From assembly GCA_002345565.1 (NCBI GenBank), contig DDVS01000006.1, positions 73,235 to 137,234 on the forward strand: a stretch of 64,000 nucleotides of DNA, in the 5' to 3' direction. The translations under genes and the position numbers were made by a program. Source of the stretch: Flavobacteriales bacterium UBA2306 (lineage in GTDB: Bacteria > Bacteroidota > Bacteroidia > Flavobacteriales > Weeksellaceae). Every line of letters starts with the position of its first letter. Position 1 is the stretch's first letter. The notes under the pieces are model-generated. The model made no database searches and had not been told where the DNA came from. It saw only the letters and a list, made by a program, of their open reading frames with translations. This document shows, piece after piece, positions 7,790-16,964 of this stretch.

Positions 7790-9392
7790 ATTTCTCCGTA
7801 ATTGGCGAATGATTGGCAGCCTCGATTCCTATAGAAATCCATTTTCTAGTATCCAAAGGATTGATAATGGCATCTGTCCAAAGTCTTGCAGCGGCGTAAG
7901 TCGCTTGGGTTTGGCGATTATAATCTTTCAGGATTTTGTCAAGAATTTCTTTTCGCTCTTCATCAGATATTTCTTTTCCTTGTTTTTTAAGCGCCGATTC
8001 TTGGATTTGAAGCAAAACTTTTCCCGCTTGCGAACCTCCCATTACAGCGAGTTCTGCCCAAGGCCAAGCTACAATTAATCTCGGGTCGTAAGCTTTTCCG
8101 CACATCGCATAATTTCCTGCCCCGTAAGAATTTCCTGTAATCACTGTGAATTTCGGAACGACAGAATTTGAAACTGCATTTACCATTTTTGCGCCGTCTT
8201 TGATGATGCCGCCGTGTTCTGATTTGGAACCGACCATAAAACCTGTAACATCTTGCAAGAAAACCAAGGGGATTTTCCGTTGATTGCAATTGGCAATAAA
8301 ACGGGTTGCTTTATCCGCAGAATCTGAATAGATAACACCTCCGAATTGCATCTCGCCCTTGCCGCTTTTCACCATTTTTCTTTGATTGGCAACAATTCCG
8401 ACACTCCAACCATGGATTCTAGCAGTGGCACAAATAATACTTTTGCCATAATCGGGCTTGTATTCTTCGTATTCAGATTTGTCGACCAGACATTTTATAA
8501 TTTCAAAAGTGTCATATTGTTCTGATCTTGCTACAGGCATTATGCCGAAAATATTGTCGGGATTTTCTTTTGGAGGAAAACTTTCTATTCTGTCAAATCC
8601 TGCTTTGTCGTAATCTCCGATAGATTTCATAATATTTTTAATTCTATCCAAAGCATCTTTGTCATCTTTTGCTTTGTAATCCGTAACGCCGGAGATTTCG
8701 CAATGTGTGGTTGCGCCGCCTAATGTTTCGTTGTCGATATTTTCTCCGATAGCAGCTTTTACGAGATAACTTCCAGCCAAAAAAATGCTTCCGGTTTTGT
8801 CCACAATCATGGCTTCATCGCTCATGATGGGCAAATAAGCGCCGCCTGCAACGCAGCTGCCCATAATGGCAGAAATCTGAACGATGCCAGAAGAACTCAT
8901 CTTGGCATTGTTTCGGAAAATTCTTCCGAACATCTCTTTGTCCGGGAAAATTTCGTCTTGCATAGGAAGATAAACGCCGGCAGAATCAACAAGATAAATA
9001 ATTGGCAAGCGATTTTCCATAGCGATTTCCTGGGCTCGCAAGTTTTTCTTTCCTGTAATCGGAAACCAAGCGCCTGCTTTCACTGTTGCATCATTGGCAA
9101 CAACAATGCACTGTTTTCCTGATATATACCCGATTTTTACAATAACGCCTCCTGCAGGACATCCGCCTTCTTTCTCATACATTTCGTAACCTGCAAATGC
9201 ACCAATTTCTATGGAATCAGAATTGTTGTCAAAAAGATAGTCTATTCTTTCTCTGGCAGTCATTTTCCCTTGATCTCGCTGTTTTTGGAGCGCTTTTTCG
9301 CCGCCTCCCAGTTTGATTTTTGAAAGTAATTTTTTGGTGTCAGACAATTTAAGTTTATTGAGATCTTCTCTTTTATTGAATTCCAAATCCAT
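7764..9392 (-). CDS. Acyl-CoA carboxylase beta subunit (carboxyltransferase; methylcrotonyl/propionyl-CoA type)
   Basis: A 542-residue biotin-dependent carboxyltransferase subunit with two crotonase-fold domains. Motifs include TARERIDYLFD (residues about 45-55), GGCPAGGVIV, the acyl-CoA oxyanion region GSCVAGGAYLPIMSDE, and the biotin-side GNSYGAGNYAMCG late in the protein. It moves CO2 from carboxybiotin to an acyl-CoA; the overall pattern is nearest to methylcrotonyl-CoA carboxylase beta, but propionyl-CoA or geranyl-CoA cannot be excluded. The biotin carboxylase/carrier alpha subunit is not in this window. Confidence 0.88.
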   Translation of the reverse strand: MDLEFNKREDLNKLKLSDTKKLLSKIKLGGGEKALQKQRDQGKMTARERIDYLFDNNSDSIEIGAFAGYEMYEKEGGCPAGGVIVKIGYISGKQCIVVANDATVKAGAWFPITGKKNLRAQEIAMENRLPIIYLVDSAGVYLPMQDEIFPDKEMFGRIFRNNAKMSSSGIVQISAIMGSCVAGGAYLPIMSDEAMIVDKTGSIFLAGSYLVKAAIGENIDNETLGGATTHCEISGVTDYKAKDDKDALDRIKNIMKSIGDYDKAGFDRIESFPPKENPDNIFGIMPVARSEQYDTFEIIKCLVDKSEYEEYKPDYGKSIICATARIHGWSVGIVANQRKMVKSGKGEMQFGGVIYSDSADKATRFIANCNQRKIPLVFLQDVTGFMVGSKSEHGGIIKDGAKMVNAVSNSVVPKFTVITGNSYGAGNYAMCGKAYDPRLIVAWPWAELAVMGGSQAGKVLLQIQESALKKQGKEISDEERKEILDKILKDYNRQTQATYAAARLWTDAIINPLDTRKWISIGIEAANHSPITEKFNLGVIQV

Positions 9393-9460
9393 AAGGTTTC
9401 TTTTGGCTTAAAGATAAAATTTTTTGCAAAATATCAAAATAGCTTTTCGCAAACAAGAAA

Positions 9461-9591
9461 TCATTTTGCAGATGTAATATTAAACAGAATATACCGTTAT
9501 GGAATTAGAATAAGATGAATTTTAGTTAGTTTATGTTTATTATTAATAAGTTAGCTTATTAAGGATCCGTATAGCTTTATGCGGATTTTTT
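9461..9591 (+). ncRNA. Possible small RNA ending in an orphan terminator
   Basis: No plus-strand gene precedes a clear intrinsic terminator at 9565-9591: ATCCGTAT, a six-base loop, ATGCGGAT, then six Ts. A smaller hairpin, AATAAG-ttag-CTTATT, lies just before it. TCATTTTG at 9461-9468 matches seven of eight positions of TAnnTTTG and would give a transcript of about 115 nt. No ORF is visible. It could equally be the tail of antisense transcription from the carboxylase promoter region. The rest of the 9393-9645 gap shows nothing else. Confidence 0.3.
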
Positions 9592-9645
9592 AGTGTTTAT
9601 GGGTTTATTATCAGTGATGATAGGGGTTAATTCTATGATTTGTGC

Positions 9646-9653
9646 TATTTTTG
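9646..9653 (+). promoter_or_regulatory. -7 element upstream of the EamA transporter gene
   Basis: TATTTTTG matches TAnnTTTG exactly. Transcription would start near 9660, which excludes an in-frame start at 9640 and supports translation from 9670 or 9679. Confidence 0.5.
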
Positions 9654-9678
9654 TCAACTTGAAAATCAAATGTTTGGA

Positions 9679-10578
9679 ATGAAAAATTCTTATTTGCTGA
9701 GGTTGCATTTTATTGTTTTTTTATGGGGTTTTACAGCGATATTGGGAAAATTGATCAGTACAGAAGCCCATGTTTTGGTTTTCTACAGAATGTCTATAGC
9801 AGCTGTTTTTTTATATCTATATCTAAGACTTATTAAAAAACAAAGCATAAAAATCTCTTGGAATTTACTCTGGAAATTGGTGGCTATTGGGAGTGTAATG
9901 GCATTTCATTGGTTATTCTTTTTTCAATCCATTAAGGTTTCTAATGTTTCCATCGCTCTATCATGTTTATCTTTATCTACATTATTTGCAGCATTAATAG
10001 AGCCAATAATCTTCAAAAGAAAGCCAGATTTGGTAGAAATCATCATAGGGATGGTTATTGTAGGTTGTATTTCTTTGATTTTTAATGCAGAATTAAAATA
10101 TAAAGAAGGTATAATTTATGGCGTTTTATGTGCCTTATTTGGGACTGTTTTTTCTGTTTTCAATGGGAAGATTTTTGGCAAGACAAGCTCTGGTAATATT
10201 ATTTTTTATGAAATTGCAGGCGGCTGGCTGGTGATTAGTTTATTTTATCTTATCACGGGACAATTTTCGGATCTCCGCGAAATAAGTTATACAGATATTG
10301 CGTTAATAATACTGTTGGCTTCTGTCTTTACAGCATATCCAATGTTTGAAAGTGTGAAATTGATGAAGTTTATTTCGCCTTTTACATTGATTTTAACCGT
10401 AAATCTGGAGCCTGTGTATGGGATTATTCTGGCTTTTTTTATCTTTGGAGCCTCAGAACATATGAGTCCGGTTTTTTATATGGCTTCACTGGTGATGATT
10501 ATTGCAATTGTGATTAATGGCATTATAAAATCGAAAAGAAAACAAGAAGTTGCAATTACAGATTCAGAATCTCTGTAA
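9679..10578 (+). CDS. EamA/DMT-family transporter
   Basis: From the ATG at 9679 this is a 299-residue inner-membrane protein with about ten hydrophobic segments in two EamA repeats, the layout of drug/metabolite transporter superfamily members. The first repeat starts LRLHFIVFLWGFTAILGK and the second around YKEGIIYGVLCALFGTVFSVFNG. Such proteins export amino acids or metabolites; the substrate is unknown. Starts at 9670 (three residues longer) or 9640 are in frame, but the promoter-like TATTTTTG lies between 9640 and these. The next gene starts 10 bases after the stop. Confidence 0.85.
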   Translation: MKNSYLLRLHFIVFLWGFTAILGKLISTEAHVLVFYRMSIAAVFLYLYLRLIKKQSIKISWNLLWKLVAIGSVMAFHWLFFFQSIKVSNVSIALSCLSLSTLFAALIEPIIFKRKPDLVEIIIGMVIVGCISLIFNAELKYKEGIIYGVLCALFGTVFSVFNGKIFGKTSSGNIIFYEIAGGWLVISLFYLITGQFSDLREISYTDIALIILLASVFTAYPMFESVKLMKFISPFTLILTVNLEPVYGIILAFFIFGASEHMSPVFYMASLVMIIAIVINGIIKSKRKQEVAITDSESL

Positions 10579-10588
10579 ACACTTATTA

Positions 10589-11671
10589 ATGAAAAGAATT
10601 TTATTTTTTTTACTGCTTATTTTCACACAGCTATTCGGTGCCCAGATCATCAGAAAATATTCTAATGAGTTTCTGAATATTGGTGCCGGCGCCAGAGGTT
10701 TGGCTATGGGTGGTGCAGTGGTTTCTAATCAGGATGATGTGTATTCTCCTATGTGGAATCCAGCTGGTCTTATAAAGATCGACCGCGATTGGCAAATGGC
10801 AGCTATGCACGCAGAATATTTTGAATCCATCGCTAAGTATGATTATATTGCTTACGCAAAACCTCTGGACTACGGAAATGGTGTCTTTGCCATATCTCTA
10901 GTCAGATTAGGTGTAGATAATATACTGAATACCACTCAATTAATAGACGCGGAAGGTAATATAGATTATGATAAAATCAGTTCTTTTTCCACAGCAGATT
11001 ACGCTGGTCTTTTTTCATACGCTTTTCATCCTAACGGGAATCAGAAACTAGATATTGGCGCTACGGCAAAAGTAGTTTATAGAAATGTGGGAAAATTTGC
11101 CAGCGGTTATGGTTTTGGATTTGATTTGGGCGCTATTTATCATACAGACAAAGATCTTAATATTGGAGTAATGTTGAGAGATGCCACCAGCACAGTCAAC
11201 TTTTGGACAATTAATCAACAAGAGCTTTCGACAGTGGTAAATGGGGAAGAGTTTAATCCGGCGCCTACAGATAAGATGGAAATCACGATGCCGAAACTTA
11301 ACGTCGGAGTCAGTAAAACCTATGAATTCAGCAGAGATTTAAAATTATTACCAGAAGCAGGTATTAATGTTGATTTTGCTAAAACAGCCGCTCTTGTCTC
11401 AACAGATTTTGCCAGTATTACTCCTTATTTGGGAGGAGAATTGATCTTCCAGGACATGATTTTTGTAAGATTGGGCTTCAATAGATTTCAAAGCATTACC
11501 GATATAGAAAATCTCAAAAGAAAAGTCTCTTTCCAGCCCAGCGCAGGGATAGGCATTCGTTACAAAGGCTTGACTTTAGATTATGCCATTACCAATTCTG
11601 GCGTTGGAGGCTCCAATTTTTACTCTAATTTCTTTTCTTTGAAGTTGGATATGTTCGGATTTAGAAATTAA
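10589..11671 (+). CDS. PorV2-like type IX secretion outer-membrane protein
   Basis: From ATG 10589 the product has 360 residues with a signal peptide (MKRILFFLLLIFTQLFGA) and a FadL-like outer-membrane beta barrel. The conserved N-terminus IGAGARGLAMGGAVVSNQDD...WNPAGL is the hallmark of the PorV/PorQ family, which in type IX secretion binds cargo C-terminal domains or shuttles them to the sortase. The length and alternating hydrophobic strands fit PorV2 rather than PorQ. A longer in-frame start at 10550 would overlap the transporter gene and hide the signal peptide. Assignment to the exact paralogue is by recollection of the family. Confidence 0.75.
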   Translation: MKRILFFLLLIFTQLFGAQIIRKYSNEFLNIGAGARGLAMGGAVVSNQDDVYSPMWNPAGLIKIDRDWQMAAMHAEYFESIAKYDYIAYAKPLDYGNGVFAISLVRLGVDNILNTTQLIDAEGNIDYDKISSFSTADYAGLFSYAFHPNGNQKLDIGATAKVVYRNVGKFASGYGFGFDLGAIYHTDKDLNIGVMLRDATSTVNFWTINQQELSTVVNGEEFNPAPTDKMEITMPKLNVGVSKTYEFSRDLKLLPEAGINVDFAKTAALVSTDFASITPYLGGELIFQDMIFVRLGFNRFQSITDIENLKRKVSFQPSAGIGIRYKGLTLDYAITNSGVGGSNFYSNFFSLKLDMFGFRN

Positions 11672-11685
11672 AAATCAATTTTGAT

Positions 11686-12432
11686 ATGAAAAACTTATCG
11701 ATATTTTGTGCTATGGTTTTGGTCTTTTTTGCTAAAAGCCAAAAACTATCGGATTATAAATATGTTTTGGTGCCTCAGGAATTTGGAGATTTCAAGGAAA
11801 GTAGAGCTTATGGACTGTCCGGTCTTTTAGAAAAATCACTCAAAGCTAAAAAGTATAATGTGTTGCCGGAAATCAAAACCGAGTGGCCACAAGATGCCTT
11901 GATGAATCCGTGCGATGTGGTGAAAGCAGATCTGTTGGAAGACAAAAGTATGTTTAGGAATAAAATTATTCTGGAGTTTAGGGATTGTAATAACAATAGC
12001 ATACTTACAGAAAAAGCAGGCAGTGGAATCAAGGAGTTTGAGCCAGGTTTTCAAGATGCTTTAAAACAAGCTTTGGTAAAGATACCAGTTTCTAACCCTC
12101 AGCTTCAAACCTTGGCAAAATCTGAAGTTAACAATACACCGCCACAAACTGTTAAAATTAATTCTTCAGATCAAAATAAAACTGCGCAAAGATTCTCTAA
12201 TCACAATTTAAATGTTCAAAAAATACAGATTGATGACAAGCAGTTTATATTGGTAGACGGCAACAGTTCCGTCCCATTTGCAACTTTTAAAACTACTACA
12301 AAACAAGATGTTTTCCGTGTAAAATTGGCTTCCGGAGAGTTTACCATCGGTTATTTTGAAAATGGAAATATCATTATAGAAATGCCTAAAGGCAACGATG
12401 AGTTTTCTAAAGAAGTTTTCTCTTCCAATTAA
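11686..12432 (+). CDS. Exported protein of unknown function downstream of the PorV2-like gene
   Basis: A 248-residue protein with a short signal peptide (MKNLSIFCAMVLVFFAKS). I do not recognise a domain name. The N-terminal half (YKYVLVPQEFGDFKESRAYGLSGLLEKSLKAKKY) is followed by a low-complexity Asn/Gln/Lys linker near residues 145-175 and a small beta-rich C-terminus. Its 14-base spacing from the PorV2-like gene and the shared terminator suggest one transcript, so an envelope or periplasmic role alongside it is possible. Confidence 0.7.
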   Translation: MKNLSIFCAMVLVFFAKSQKLSDYKYVLVPQEFGDFKESRAYGLSGLLEKSLKAKKYNVLPEIKTEWPQDALMNPCDVVKADLLEDKSMFRNKIILEFRDCNNNSILTEKAGSGIKEFEPGFQDALKQALVKIPVSNPQLQTLAKSEVNNTPPQTVKINSSDQNKTAQRFSNHNLNVQKIQIDDKQFILVDGNSSVPFATFKTTTKQDVFRVKLASGEFTIGYFENGNIIIEMPKGNDEFSKEVFSSN

Positions 12433-12453
12433 TTGATAAATTTTAAACGAATG

Positions 12454-12480
12454 AAAAAAGCTCCATCTGGAGCTTTTTTT
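12454..12480. terminator. Bidirectional intrinsic terminator
   Basis: AAAAAAGCTCCA-tc-TGGAGCTTTTTT is a perfect inverted repeat between convergent genes, with T-runs on both strands. Confidence 0.88.
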
Positions 12481-12502
12481 GTCAAAATTAGAAATTCGAA
12501 GC

Positions 12503-13138
12503 CTATTTATTAGGCTGTGGCGTATATCTTAAATAAGGTTTTATGACTTTAACCCCTTTAGTAAATTTTTTCTCTGCTTCTTCTTGAGAAACTGCAGGCG
12601 GAATAATCACATCTTCGCCATCTTTCCAATCCACTGGTGTTGCAACGCCAAAACCATCCACTAACTGCAGAGAATCCAAAACCCTTAAGATTTCTGTAAA
12701 ATTTCTACCTGTAGAAGCGGGATAAGTAATGATTAGTCTTACTTTTTTATTAGGGTCTATGATTAATAAAGATCTTACCGTTAAGCTTGTGCTGGCATTT
12801 GGATGAATGAAATCATATAACTCAGACACTTTTTTATCTGGATCTGCAATAATGGGAAATTCAACTTCTGTATTTTGAGTTTCATTGATGTCAGAGATCC
12901 AACCTTTGTGATTATCGATTCCGTCTACACTCAAAGCCAAAACTTTTGTATTTCTTTTATCAAATTCAGGTTTAAGTTCAGACGTTTTTCCCAATTCTGT
13001 TGTGCAGACGGGTGTGTAATCTGCGGGATGAGAAAAAAGAATACCCCAGGAATCTCCCAGATATTCATAAAAATTTAAAGTTCCAAGACTGCTTTCTGCT
13101 TCAAAATCCGGAGCGGTATCACCAAGTTTAATAGACAT
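12503..13138 (-). CDS. Peroxiredoxin, 1-Cys (Prx6) type
   Basis: A 211-residue thiol peroxidase. The peroxidatic site is PADYTPVCTTEL, with the catalytic Cys near residue 45, preceded by the thioredoxin-fold GDTAPDFEAES start. The long C-terminal extension ending KGVKVIKPYLRYTPQP is typical of the Prx6/1-Cys group rather than AhpC, and I see no second cysteine in the AhpC resolving position. It reduces hydrogen peroxide and organic peroxides in the cytosol using a small thiol; bacillithiol is plausible given bshA in this window. Confidence 0.9.
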   Translation of the reverse strand: MSIKLGDTAPDFEAESSLGTLNFYEYLGDSWGILFSHPADYTPVCTTELGKTSELKPEFDKRNTKVLALSVDGIDNHKGWISDINETQNTEVEFPIIADPDKKVSELYDFIHPNASTSLTVRSLLIIDPNKKVRLIITYPASTGRNFTEILRVLDSLQLVDGFGVATPVDWKDGEDVIIPPAVSQEEAEKKFTKGVKVIKPYLRYTPQPNK

Positions 13139-13168
13139 AGAATTGATATTTTATAATTAATTGGAAAA

Positions 13169-13176
13169 CAAATGTA
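13169..13176 (-). promoter_or_regulatory. -7 element for the peroxiredoxin gene
   Basis: TACATTTG on the minus strand fits TAnnTTTG, 31 bases upstream of the ATG. No TTG at the usual distance. Confidence 0.4.
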
Positions 13177-13225
13177 TAAATAATATTTTTAATTTATACT
13201 AATTTGGTATGAATTATTTTTAAAC

Positions 13226-13255
13226 ATAAAAAAACCACAGATACTTTCTGTGGTT
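13226..13255 (-). terminator. Intrinsic terminator of the 13.3-13.8 kb lipoprotein gene
   Basis: AACCACAGA and TCTGTGGTT (13233-13241, 13247-13255) form a nine-base-pair hairpin followed on the minus strand by seven Ts. Confidence 0.75.
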
Positions 13256-13276
13256 AGTTTGAGATCTATATTAATT

Positions 13277-13786
13277 TTAGAAAGTTCCTACTTTGCTATC
13301 ATCTATATTGAATTTTTGAATAATTTCTTCATAAGACATTTTAGTCAAATCCTCAGAATTAGCATTTTTTCCATATACTGCAGGAACTAAAACAACTCTA
13401 AAAGTTTGGTTTGTAATGTATTGTGGTGTAGTGTTAATGTCATAAGTGCCACCTGCGTAGATCATAAAATCATTTTTTGTAAAGTCGAAATCATAATCTA
13501 ATTCGCCTTGAGTAAGGTATAATGTTCTCGGGATTTGTTGCCAGACTGGCGTGCCATCGGAACTTCCCACTTGTCTGAAAATAACCAAATAATCCTGATC
13601 TAGCATAGAGCGGCTAAAAGCCTGATAATAATTCCATCCATCTGTAGCATTATAGGAAAAATTAACATTTTTAAGATCATAAACCGCAGGATAATCTGCC
13701 GGATTTTCTACATATTCTGTACGTTCGCAGCTAATCATCATAAAACCAAAAATGGCGACCATCAGCAAAGGAAATAATTTTTTCAT
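13277..13786 (-). CDS. Lipoprotein of unknown function
   Basis: A 169-residue protein with a lipoprotein signal: hydrophobic MKKLFPLLMVAIFGFMMIS then the lipobox Cys (about residue 20), followed by ERTEYVE. The acidic residues after the Cys may favour surface display in Flavobacteriia, but this is only suggestive. The mature part is aromatic-rich and probably a beta-sandwich (YDLKNVNFSYNATDGWNYYQAF). I recognise no enzymatic motif. It is a single gene with its own terminator. Confidence 0.75.
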   Translation of the reverse strand: MKKLFPLLMVAIFGFMMISCERTEYVENPADYPAVYDLKNVNFSYNATDGWNYYQAFSRSMLDQDYLVIFRQVGSSDGTPVWQQIPRTLYLTQGELDYDFDFTKNDFMIYAGGTYDINTTPQYITNQTFRVVLVPAVYGKNANSEDLTKMSYEEIIQKFNIDDSKVGTF

Positions 13787-13899
13787 AGGTTAGATATTTA
13801 CGTTAAAATTTAATTACCAAATAATAGACCATAAAAATAGCATTTCTCCGTGGAATTAATATCTTTATGGAAACTTTCTGAATTTTAGATTTTCAAAAT

Positions 13900-15651
13900 A
13901 TGAAAAGGTTAAGTCTTCTTATAATAACTTTTATTTCGCCATTTTATTTCACTCAGTATCAGCCTAAAAATATCTCCAATTCGGATCTTAAAAAAGCAAA
14001 TGAATGGGTGGATAAAACTTACAACTCACTTTCGCAAGATGAAAAGTTGGGACAACTCTTTATTGTTGCGCTTTATACGAACAAAGATGAAGCTCATATC
14101 AACCAAGTTAAAAACATTGTAACCAATGATAAAATTGGCGGATTGATTCTAATGCAGGACGATGCTGAAAGAGAAATTAATCTGGTTAATGAATTCCAAA
14201 CCAAATCAAAAGTTCCATTAATGATTGGAATGGATGCAGAATGGGGATTATTCCAAAGGATTGCAAAGGCGCATAAATATCCGTGGGCAATCACTTTGGG
14301 AGCGATTCAGGACAAAAATCTGATTTATGAGATGTCTGCGAAGATAGCAGAAGACTGTAAAAGAATGGGAATCAATTGGGATTTTGCACCGGTTGTTGAT
14401 GTGAATACCAATCCAAATAATCCAATTATTGGAAACAGAAGTTTTGGTTCAGATGTCAATAATGTTGTGAATTCGGCTTTGGCATATTCCAACGGTTTGC
14501 AGGACAACAAAATTCTGGCGGCGATAAAACATTTTCCGGGTCACGGCGATACAGACAAAGATTCACATCTTGATTTGCCGGTTGTTTCTCATAATTTGGA
14601 AAGATTGGAAAAAATCGAAATTGCGCCTTTCAAAGCGTTGATGAATAAAGGAATTGGTGGCGTTATGGTTGCGCATCTTTACGTTCCAAGTCTCGAAAAT
14701 GAAAAAGGAATCCCGGCTTCGGTTTCCAAAAAAATCGTGACCGGACTTTTGAAAGAAAAACTCGGTTACAAAGGTTTGATTATCACCGATGCGCTTAATA
14801 TGGGTGCAGTTGCCAATAAATTCAAAGCGGGAGAATTGGATGCGATGGCTTTCAAAGCAGGAAATGATATTATGTTATTTTCACAGGATGTTGCAACTGG
14901 AAAAAAATTAATCCAAAAAGCGATTGATAATGGCGAAATCCAACAAAGCAGAGTAGAAGAGAGCGTTAAAAAAATTCTTTTGACTAAGTATAATTTAGGT
15001 CTTAATCAATACAACAATATCAATCCTGTAAATGTGAACGATGATTTGAATAACGCATCACATTCGGCTTTAGTTCAAAAAATGTATGCTAATGCTTTGA
15101 CGTTAATTAAAGATGAGAAAAAACTCTTGCCTTTGGATTGTAAAGAAACTTATTATTACGTTCCGCTGGAAGAAGCGCCTTATGAAACTTTTTTGAATCA
15201 ACTGAATACAGGAACAACAGTAATTGTGAAAAAAGCTAGTGAAATTAATACAATTCCTGCCAATTCGGAAGTAATTGTAGGCTTTCATAAAGATAATTCA
15301 AACGCTTATAAACCTTACAAAATTTCTGATGTAAGCAAAAAGGTTTTGTCAGATTTGAGCAAAAATCAAAATGTGATTCTAGATGTTTTTGGAAGTCCTT
15401 ATGCATTAAAAGATATTGATATTTCTAAAGTTTCCACAGTTCTGGTTTCTTATGAGAATAATGACGATTCGATGAAAGCTACAGCCAACGGAATTTTGGG
15501 GCAAACAAAAATCTGGGGAAGATTGCCTGTTTTAGTCAATGACAATTTGAAATTCGGATTAGGAATGGATGTTGAAGCAAAAAATCCAACCAATCAAACT
15601 GATAGAAAAAATAGCTTAGAAACCAAAAATTCTAAGACTATAATTGAGTAA
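13900..15651 (+). CDS. Beta-N-acetylhexosaminidase-like glycoside hydrolase family 3 (NagZ-like)
   Basis: A 583-residue exported protein: signal peptide, then a GH3 TIM barrel to about residue 375 and a C-terminal alpha/beta domain. The NagZ-type motif KHFPGHGDTDKDSH at about 210-223 carries the Asp-His acid/base dyad, and IITDALNMGAV near 297 carries the nucleophile Asp. NagZ enzymes release beta-linked GlcNAc from muropeptides or glycans. Bacteroidota homologues often carry an added beta-lactamase-like domain; this one ends after the GH3 C-terminal domain. The signal peptide suggests periplasmic action. bshA follows 69 bases downstream. Confidence 0.85.
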   Translation: MKRLSLLIITFISPFYFTQYQPKNISNSDLKKANEWVDKTYNSLSQDEKLGQLFIVALYTNKDEAHINQVKNIVTNDKIGGLILMQDDAEREINLVNEFQTKSKVPLMIGMDAEWGLFQRIAKAHKYPWAITLGAIQDKNLIYEMSAKIAEDCKRMGINWDFAPVVDVNTNPNNPIIGNRSFGSDVNNVVNSALAYSNGLQDNKILAAIKHFPGHGDTDKDSHLDLPVVSHNLERLEKIEIAPFKALMNKGIGGVMVAHLYVPSLENEKGIPASVSKKIVTGLLKEKLGYKGLIITDALNMGAVANKFKAGELDAMAFKAGNDIMLFSQDVATGKKLIQKAIDNGEIQQSRVEESVKKILLTKYNLGLNQYNNINPVNVNDDLNNASHSALVQKMYANALTLIKDEKKLLPLDCKETYYYVPLEEAPYETFLNQLNTGTTVIVKKASEINTIPANSEVIVGFHKDNSNAYKPYKISDVSKKVLSDLSKNQNVILDVFGSPYALKDIDISKVSTVLVSYENNDDSMKATANGILGQTKIWGRLPVLVNDNLKFGLGMDVEAKNPTNQTDRKNSLETKNSKTIIE

Positions 15652-15720
15652 ATTTGTTACGCATTAGAAAAGCGAAAAAAGTCTTTATACTTTTTACATA
15701 ATACATTGTACAAAAAAGAA

Positions 15721-16881
15721 ATGAAAATAGGAATACTTTGCTATCCAACTTACGGCGGAAGCGGAATTGTGGCAACAGAATTAGGAATGAGTTTAGCTGA
15801 TAAAGGCTTTGAAGTTCATTTCATCAGTTCAGCTTTGCCAGCGCGTTTGGACGTTACCAATCCGAATATTTTTTTCCATAAAGTTAACGTTCAGACATAT
15901 CCGTTGTTCCAATATCAGCCTTATGATATTGCATTGTCGTCGATGATTTATCGTGTGGTTAATCTTTACAAATTGGATATTTTGCACGCACATTATGCGA
16001 TTCCTTATGCTTATGCGGCTTTTACGGCGAAGCAAATGTTGAAAGCGGACAATAAAGATATTCCTTTGGTAACAACACTTCACGGGACGGACATTACTTT
16101 GGTTGGACAACATCCGAGTTATAAACACGCTGTTGAGTTTTCTATTAATCAAAGTGATGCGATAACTTCGGTTTCCGAGAGTTTGAAAAAAGATACGCTT
16201 CAGTTTTTTAATATTCAAAAGGAGATTCAGGTGATTACCAATTTTATTGATAATTCTGAATTTGAAGAATGTACGACTTGTCAGAGAGAACAATTTGCGA
16301 GTGACGATGAAAAAATCTTGATTCACGTTTCCAATCTTCGACCGGTAAAGAGAATTCAGGATGTTTTGGAGATTTTCAAAAATGTCAACAAGAAAGTAAA
16401 ATCAAAACTGATTATCATTGGTGAAGGCCCGGAAATGGAGAAAATCTCCGAGTTTATGGAACATAATCCAGATTTGATAGGCAAAATCAAATTGCTTGGA
16501 AAAGTGAATAATCTGTATCGTATTTTACAGCTTTCTGATGTGTTTCTTCTGCCTTCGGAACAGGAAAGTTTTGGTTTGGCGGCGTTGGAGGCAATGGCGG
16601 CGAGAACACCGGTTATCAGTAGTAATGCAGGTGGAATTCCGGAAGTTAATATTCAGGGAGAAACCGGATTTTTGGCAGAAACCGGAAATGTAGAAGCGAT
16701 GTCTAATTATTGCATCAAACTTTTGAGCGATGAAACTCTTCTTTCCGAAATGAAGAAGAATGCGAAAGCTCAAGCCATTCATTTTGACTTGAAAAATATT
16801 CTTCCAATTTATATTGAAATGTATCAGAATACGATTGCCAAATTTGAAGAATCTAAATTAATAAATGCCGGAAACAGTTAA
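15721..16881 (+). CDS. bshA: N-acetyl-alpha-D-glucosaminyl L-malate synthase (bacillithiol biosynthesis)
   Basis: From ATG 15721 this is a 386-residue GT4 glycosyltransferase. MKIGILCYPTYGGSGIVATELG at the N-terminus and the C-terminal donor motif EQESFGLAALEAMAARTPVISSNAGGIPEV are those of BshA, which joins UDP-GlcNAc to L-malate in the first step of bacillithiol synthesis. An in-frame TTG at 15706 would add five residues but is less likely. The remaining pathway genes (bshB, bshC) are not in the window. Bacillithiol is the expected low-molecular-weight thiol of this lineage. Confidence 0.92.
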   Translation: MKIGILCYPTYGGSGIVATELGMSLADKGFEVHFISSALPARLDVTNPNIFFHKVNVQTYPLFQYQPYDIALSSMIYRVVNLYKLDILHAHYAIPYAYAAFTAKQMLKADNKDIPLVTTLHGTDITLVGQHPSYKHAVEFSINQSDAITSVSESLKKDTLQFFNIQKEIQVITNFIDNSEFEECTTCQREQFASDDEKILIHVSNLRPVKRIQDVLEIFKNVNKKVKSKLIIIGEGPEMEKISEFMEHNPDLIGKIKLLGKVNNLYRILQLSDVFLLPSEQESFGLAALEAMAARTPVISSNAGGIPEVNIQGETGFLAETGNVEAMSNYCIKLLSDETLLSEMKKNAKAQAIHFDLKNILPIYIEMYQNTIAKFEESKLINAGNS

Positions 16882-16908
16882 TTTACATTCATAAAAAATA
16901 TGTAATTT

Positions 16909-16944
16909 AAACCTTTCAAAGTCAAACCTTTGAGAGGTTTTTTT
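16909..16944 (+). terminator. Intrinsic terminator after bshA
   Basis: AAACCTTTCAAAG pairs with CTTTGAGAGGTTT (one G.U), followed by seven Ts. Confidence 0.85.
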
Positions 16945-16964
16945 ATAATAAAACTAATAACAAG

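Noticed and set aside
15829..16326. 165-codon minus-strand reading frame
   Set aside because: Antisense to bshA, which is complete and well matched.
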